Source: JACKCB01 sp964452775 (lineage in GTDB: Bacteria; Chloroflexota; Anaerolineae; Promineifilales; Promineifilaceae). Taken from it: a DNA stretch of 41,012 nucleotides. This document shows, piece by piece, positions 38,473-41,012 of the stretch. Within the stretch, counting starts at the first letter, position 1, and every line of letters starts with the position of its first letter. The notes below the pieces were generated by a model that was given only the letters and a program-made list of their open reading frames with translations, was not told where the DNA came from and did not search any database. Location of the stretch: assembly GCA_964452775.1 (NCBI GenBank), contig CAYVQP010000040.1:1-41012 (forward strand). Reading direction: 5' to 3'. The translations under genes and the position numbers were made by a program.

Positions 38473-40176
38473 CTACTCGGCCCCCAGAATGTAGAAATAG
38501 TAAGGCTGACCGCCGGGGAGCAGTTCAATTTCGAGATTCGGATAGAGGTTCTCGATATGCTCAACGGTAGCCTCTGCTTCTTGCTGAGTGACATCGCTGC
38601 CGTAATAAACGGAGAGGATTTCGCGATCGCCAATCTTCAGGGTGCTCAGGGTACGGGTCAGCACGTCGGTGATGTTGTCGCCGGAGGCGCAGATGTTCCC
38701 ATCAGCCAGACCGATAATCTCCCCTTCCTTGATGTTCAGCCCGTTCAGCTCCACACTGCGCGTAGAGGTGGTGATCTCGCCGCTGGCGACCTGCAAGCCG
38801 GCCTCGCTCATTGCTTCCGCTACCTCATCCAGATCGCCGTCCGCGTGCCAGCTTAACATCGCACTGACCCCCTGGGGAATCGTGCGCGTGTGCACTACGG
38901 CAACCTGCTTGGCGCTCAACTCGCCGGCAGCCTCCGCCGCCAGGAAGATGTTCTTGTTGTTTGGCAAGACGATCACCCGCTCCGCCGGCACGCTGTTGAT
39001 GGCCGCCAGGATCTCTTCTGTGCTGGGGTTGTTGGTTTGCCCGCCATTAACGATCGAGGCCACGCCCAGACTGCTGAGAATATGGCCTAACCCTTCGCCG
39101 GCAGCCACCGCGACCACTCCAATCTGGTCAGCGCGGATGCCGGGGTTGGCCGCAGCCAGAGCGGCCGCCGGCGTAACGGCCGGCGCAGCAGCAGTGTTTG
39201 CGCCGGAGACGATTTCCTCCATCTGCACCTGCATATTCTCGACCACGACATCCATTATCCGGCCCAGGCTGATCCCATAACTGATCGGTTGGCCGGGGTC
39301 CTTTACATGCACGTGCACTTTAATTGTGGAAGAGTCGCCCACCACAACCGTGGAATCGCCCATGGCGTCAATTACATTTCTGACTGTCTCCACATGTAGA
39401 TTGTGGCCCATCAGAATGAACTGCACGTCGTAGGGATTCTCCAGCACGCCCCCTTCCGGCACGGCCAGCGCCTGGGCGGGCAATTTTCGCGGCGCCTGCT
39501 CTCGACGAGAGACGGCCAGCTCGCCGTTGACATACTGCAACATCCCTTCCAGGATGAAGACCAGCCCCTGACCTCCGGCATCCACCACGCCGGCTTGCTT
39601 CAACACCGGCAGCATCTCCGGCGTGCGCTCGAGCGCCTGCTGGCAGCGCTCCAACACCCGCTCCAGTAGGAAACGCAAGTCGGCGCTTTTCTCGGCGGCC
39701 TCAACCGCCTCCTCCGACCCTTCGCGGATCACGGTCAGAATCGTGCCCTCGACCGGCTGCATCACACCCTTGTAGGCAGTTTCTGAGGCCAGCTTGAGCG
39801 CATTGGCGATGTCCCTGGCATTGGCGGTCTCTTTGTCCTTCAAGCCGCGGGCCACGCCGCGCCAGATCTGGCTGAGGATGACGCCGGAATTGCCTCGCGC
39901 CCCCATCAGCGCGCCGTGCGCCAGGTCCTGCGCGACCTGCGAGATGGCTTCATGCTCACAGTCTTCAATGCGCGCATACGCGGAGCGCATGGTGAGCAGC
40001 ATGTTAGTGCCCGTATCGCCGTCCGGCACGGGAAAGACGTTTAACGCATTGGTCTTCTCATGGTTCTCTTCCAACCACAACAAGCCTGCGTAGAGCAGTT
40101 TGCGCAGTTGTTGGCCGTTACATTGGCGCCATTTTGCCGGCGGAGCGGCGACGCTGTGTGAAATCTGTTCTATCAC
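38473..40176 (-). CDS. fakA: DAK2-domain fatty acid kinase (FakA-like)
   Basis: Kinase phosphorylating FakB-bound fatty acids to acyl-phosphate. The N-terminal DhaL/DAK2 domain has the Mg-ADP motif NVFPVPDGDTGTNMLLTMRS and GALMGARGNSGVILSQI. Then come VDAGGQGLVFILEGML, an Asp23-like central part and a C-terminal domain with GQTNNPSTEEILAAINSVPA and VLPNNKNIFLAAEAA. The 567-aa length matches FakA. The start is GTG 40176, with only a GAGAGAG-like site. It lies between asp23 and degV. Acyl-phosphate would feed PlsX/PlsY or ACP, linking to the fabD-fabG genes 6 kb away. Confidence 0.92.
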   Translation of the reverse strand: MIEQISHSVAAPPAKWRQCNGQQLRKLLYAGLLWLEENHEKTNALNVFPVPDGDTGTNMLLTMRSAYARIEDCEHEAISQVAQDLAHGALMGARGNSGVILSQIWRGVARGLKDKETANARDIANALKLASETAYKGVMQPVEGTILTVIREGSEEAVEAAEKSADLRFLLERVLERCQQALERTPEMLPVLKQAGVVDAGGQGLVFILEGMLQYVNGELAVSRREQAPRKLPAQALAVPEGGVLENPYDVQFILMGHNLHVETVRNVIDAMGDSTVVVGDSSTIKVHVHVKDPGQPISYGISLGRIMDVVVENMQVQMEEIVSGANTAAAPAVTPAAALAAANPGIRADQIGVVAVAAGEGLGHILSSLGVASIVNGGQTNNPSTEEILAAINSVPAERVIVLPNNKNIFLAAEAAGELSAKQVAVVHTRTIPQGVSAMLSWHADGDLDEVAEAMSEAGLQVASGEITTSTRSVELNGLNIKEGEIIGLADGNICASGDNITDVLTRTLSTLKIGDREILSVYYGSDVTQQEAEATVEHIENLYPNLEIELLPGGQPYYFYILGAE

Positions 40177-40224
40177 TCTCTCTTCTCGTCAGGCTCCAGG
40201 TGACCCATTCGTCAGGGTTGCAAC

Positions 40225-40239
40225 AGACCCCGCAGGTCT
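40225..40239. repeat. Family A solo arm
   Basis: AGACCCCGCAGGTCT: a single arm with no partner nearby. Its outer five bases are self-complementary (AGACC / GGTCT). Located between the second asp23 gene and fakA. Confidence 0.7.
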
Positions 40240-40243
40240 ACTT

Positions 40244-40624
40244 TCAGGAACCGGCATCATTCCGGCGCAGCCCCTGCACGTACACATTGACCGCTTTCAC
40301 AGAGGTCTCGCCGAGGTTTCCCCTGGAGCCGAGCGCCTGGTCAACATGAAATGTTACTGTATTCTGGATGCTCTCAGCGACAGCGCGAATAGGCGTTCCA
40401 TATTGTAGAATGACGTATACGTCAATGACAATCTGACCGCCGTCAAAGGAGATCTCGATCCCGCGGCGATTGTCGCGCGAAAGCGTGTGGGCGATGCCGT
40501 TTACCAGGTTCTTATTGGCCATCCCAACCACGCCGTAGCATTGATGAACCGCGTTGTTGACGATGGTGGCAACGGCAGCCGGCGAAATATCAATGCTGCC
40601 CATTGGCTCTTCATGAGTCGTCAT
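40244..40624 (-). CDS. Asp23/Gls24 family protein, second copy (YloU-like)
   Basis: A 126-aa protein: MGSIDISPAAVATIVNNAVH at the start, DGGQIVIDVYVILQYGTPIR in the middle, and SVKAVNVYVQGL at the end, as in the family. ATG 40624 behind AGGAG. It stands in the common order rpmB (divergent) - asp23 - fakA - degV - recG, close to the Gram-positive rpmB/yloU/yloV/recG arrangement. It differs clearly from the other paralogue (31392-31742). Confidence 0.92.
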   Translation of the reverse strand: MTTHEEPMGSIDISPAAVATIVNNAVHQCYGVVGMANKNLVNGIAHTLSRDNRRGIEISFDGGQIVIDVYVILQYGTPIRAVAESIQNTVTFHVDQALGSRGNLGETSVKAVNVYVQGLRRNDAGS

Positions 40625-40658
40625 TACCTTGCTCCTGCGCCGGCCAAACTGCGTCTAT

Positions 40659-40693
40659 GCCCGTTTGCCAAAACGGGCGCACCCGACTATAAT
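40659..40693 (+). promoter_or_regulatory. rpmB promoter with palindrome across its -35
   Basis: TTGCCA (40665-40670), 17-bp spacer, TATAAT (40688-40693). The -35 lies in a perfect inverted repeat GCCCGTTT-GCCA-AAACGGGC (40659-40678), placed upstream of the divergent asp23 gene. It may be an operator. Confidence 0.75.
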
Positions 40694-40749
40694 AATCGTT
40701 TGTGGCGGCCAGCGCGGCCGTCTTTATTTTGTCAGGTTGAGGTGAAATT

Positions 40750-40932
40750 ATGGCCAAATGTGAACTCTGTGGCAAGGGCCCACAATTTGGACAGAACGTG
40801 AGCTTTTCGCAAAAGAAGACAAAGCGGCAATTCAAGCCCAATATCCAGCGGGCGTTCTTTTTCGAAGAAGGCCGCAAGGTTCGCAAGTATGTCTGCGCGC
40901 GCTGCCTGAAGACGGTCGGCAAGAACGCCTGA
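40750..40932 (+). CDS. rpmB: 50S ribosomal protein bL28
   Basis: A 60-aa ribosomal protein. It starts MAKCELCGKGPQFGQNVSFS and contains KRQFKPNIQ. The zinc-binding cysteines are CELC and CARC, the four-Cys form. ATG 40750 follows GAGGTG. A clear promoter precedes it and a terminator follows. Divergent from asp23. Confidence 0.97.
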   Translation: MAKCELCGKGPQFGQNVSFSQKKTKRQFKPNIQRAFFFEEGRKVRKYVCARCLKTVGKNA

Positions 40933-40959
40933 TTGAAATGAGCTTTTGCTATTCGCAAG

Positions 40960-40981
40960 AGCCAGCTCCGGCTGGCTTTTT
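40960..40981 (+). terminator. Rho-independent terminator of rpmB
   Basis: AGCCAGC (40960-40966) pairs with GCTGGCT (40971-40977), tetraloop TCCG, followed by TTTT. Confidence 0.88.
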
Positions 40982-41001
40982 GCTTTTCTTGGGGCCTTGA
41001 T

Positions 41002-41012
41002 AAACCCCGCAG
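41002..41012. repeat. Family A arm cut by the window end
   Basis: AAACCCCGCAG, the first 11 bases of the family-A arm, ends the window just after the rpmB terminator. Confidence 0.7.

Noticed and set aside
1..41012. tRNA or rRNA genes
   Set aside because: Reading both strands I found no cloverleaf-like TTCRA arm with matching acceptor stem and no rRNA signature. tRNAscan/Infernal would settle this.

Overview
The window is a dense 41-kb stretch of bacterial chromosome, moderately GC-rich, almost entirely housekeeping genes with short intergenic gaps. No rRNA, tRNA, phage, IS or CRISPR locus is visible. Gene content (Cys-less L31, Ala/Glu/Pro-linker sugar-binding lipoprotein, RecG with a long N-terminal extension, LysM-M23 lipoprotein, Asp23 paralogues without Gram-positive sporulation genes) suggests a Chloroflexota member, probably Anaerolineae/Caldilineae-like. 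That placement is an inference, not a database result.

Layout. 1-6 kb: aspS (-), an A-type Fe-S carrier, a DUF2203 protein, a B12-binding-type radical SAM protein and a 68-aa hypothetical (+), then citrate synthase (-). 6-12 kb: a 12-zinc-ribbon protein and folE (+), facing cca-hpt-tdk and the ribosomal operon rplU-rpmA-rpmE (-). The rpmE product is L31 fused to a domain resembling the RNA polymerase alpha C-terminal domain. 12-20.5 kb: Na/Pi-type transporter plus tandem Usp protein, a frame-shifted FitA-like antitoxin relic, a LysM/M23 lipoprotein, a YbdK-type carboxylate-amine ligase, pepA and an SDR epimerase. 20.5-24.5 kb: a sugar ABC importer (binding protein plus two permeases, no ATPase). 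24.5-31.3 kb: nusB-pheS and pheT, with pheS and pheT separated by a divergent secreted-protein/PQQ-type dehydrogenase pair. 31.3-34.9 kb: coaD, a coiled-coil gene, rpmF-fabD-fabG-asp23. 35-41 kb: asp23-fakA-degV-recG, with rpmB divergent.

Together these cover tRNA charging, ribosome assembly, fatty-acid synthesis and probable fatty-acid phosphorylation (FakA/DegV), and nucleotide salvage.

Non-coding structure is the richest part of the window. Two families of dispersed intergenic hairpins occur: A, core AAACCCCGCAGGTCT with its mirror, and B, core AGATTCCCGGAA with its mirror. Their arms co-vary between copies. Several near-consensus sigma-70 promoters are readable (1930-1958, 12179-12207, 33776-33803, 40665-40693). 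At least three genes have a -10 box 5-8 nt before the start codon, which suggests leaderless mRNAs. The hexamer GCCGGC is strongly over-represented. The most unusual protein is the L31-alphaCTD-like fusion.
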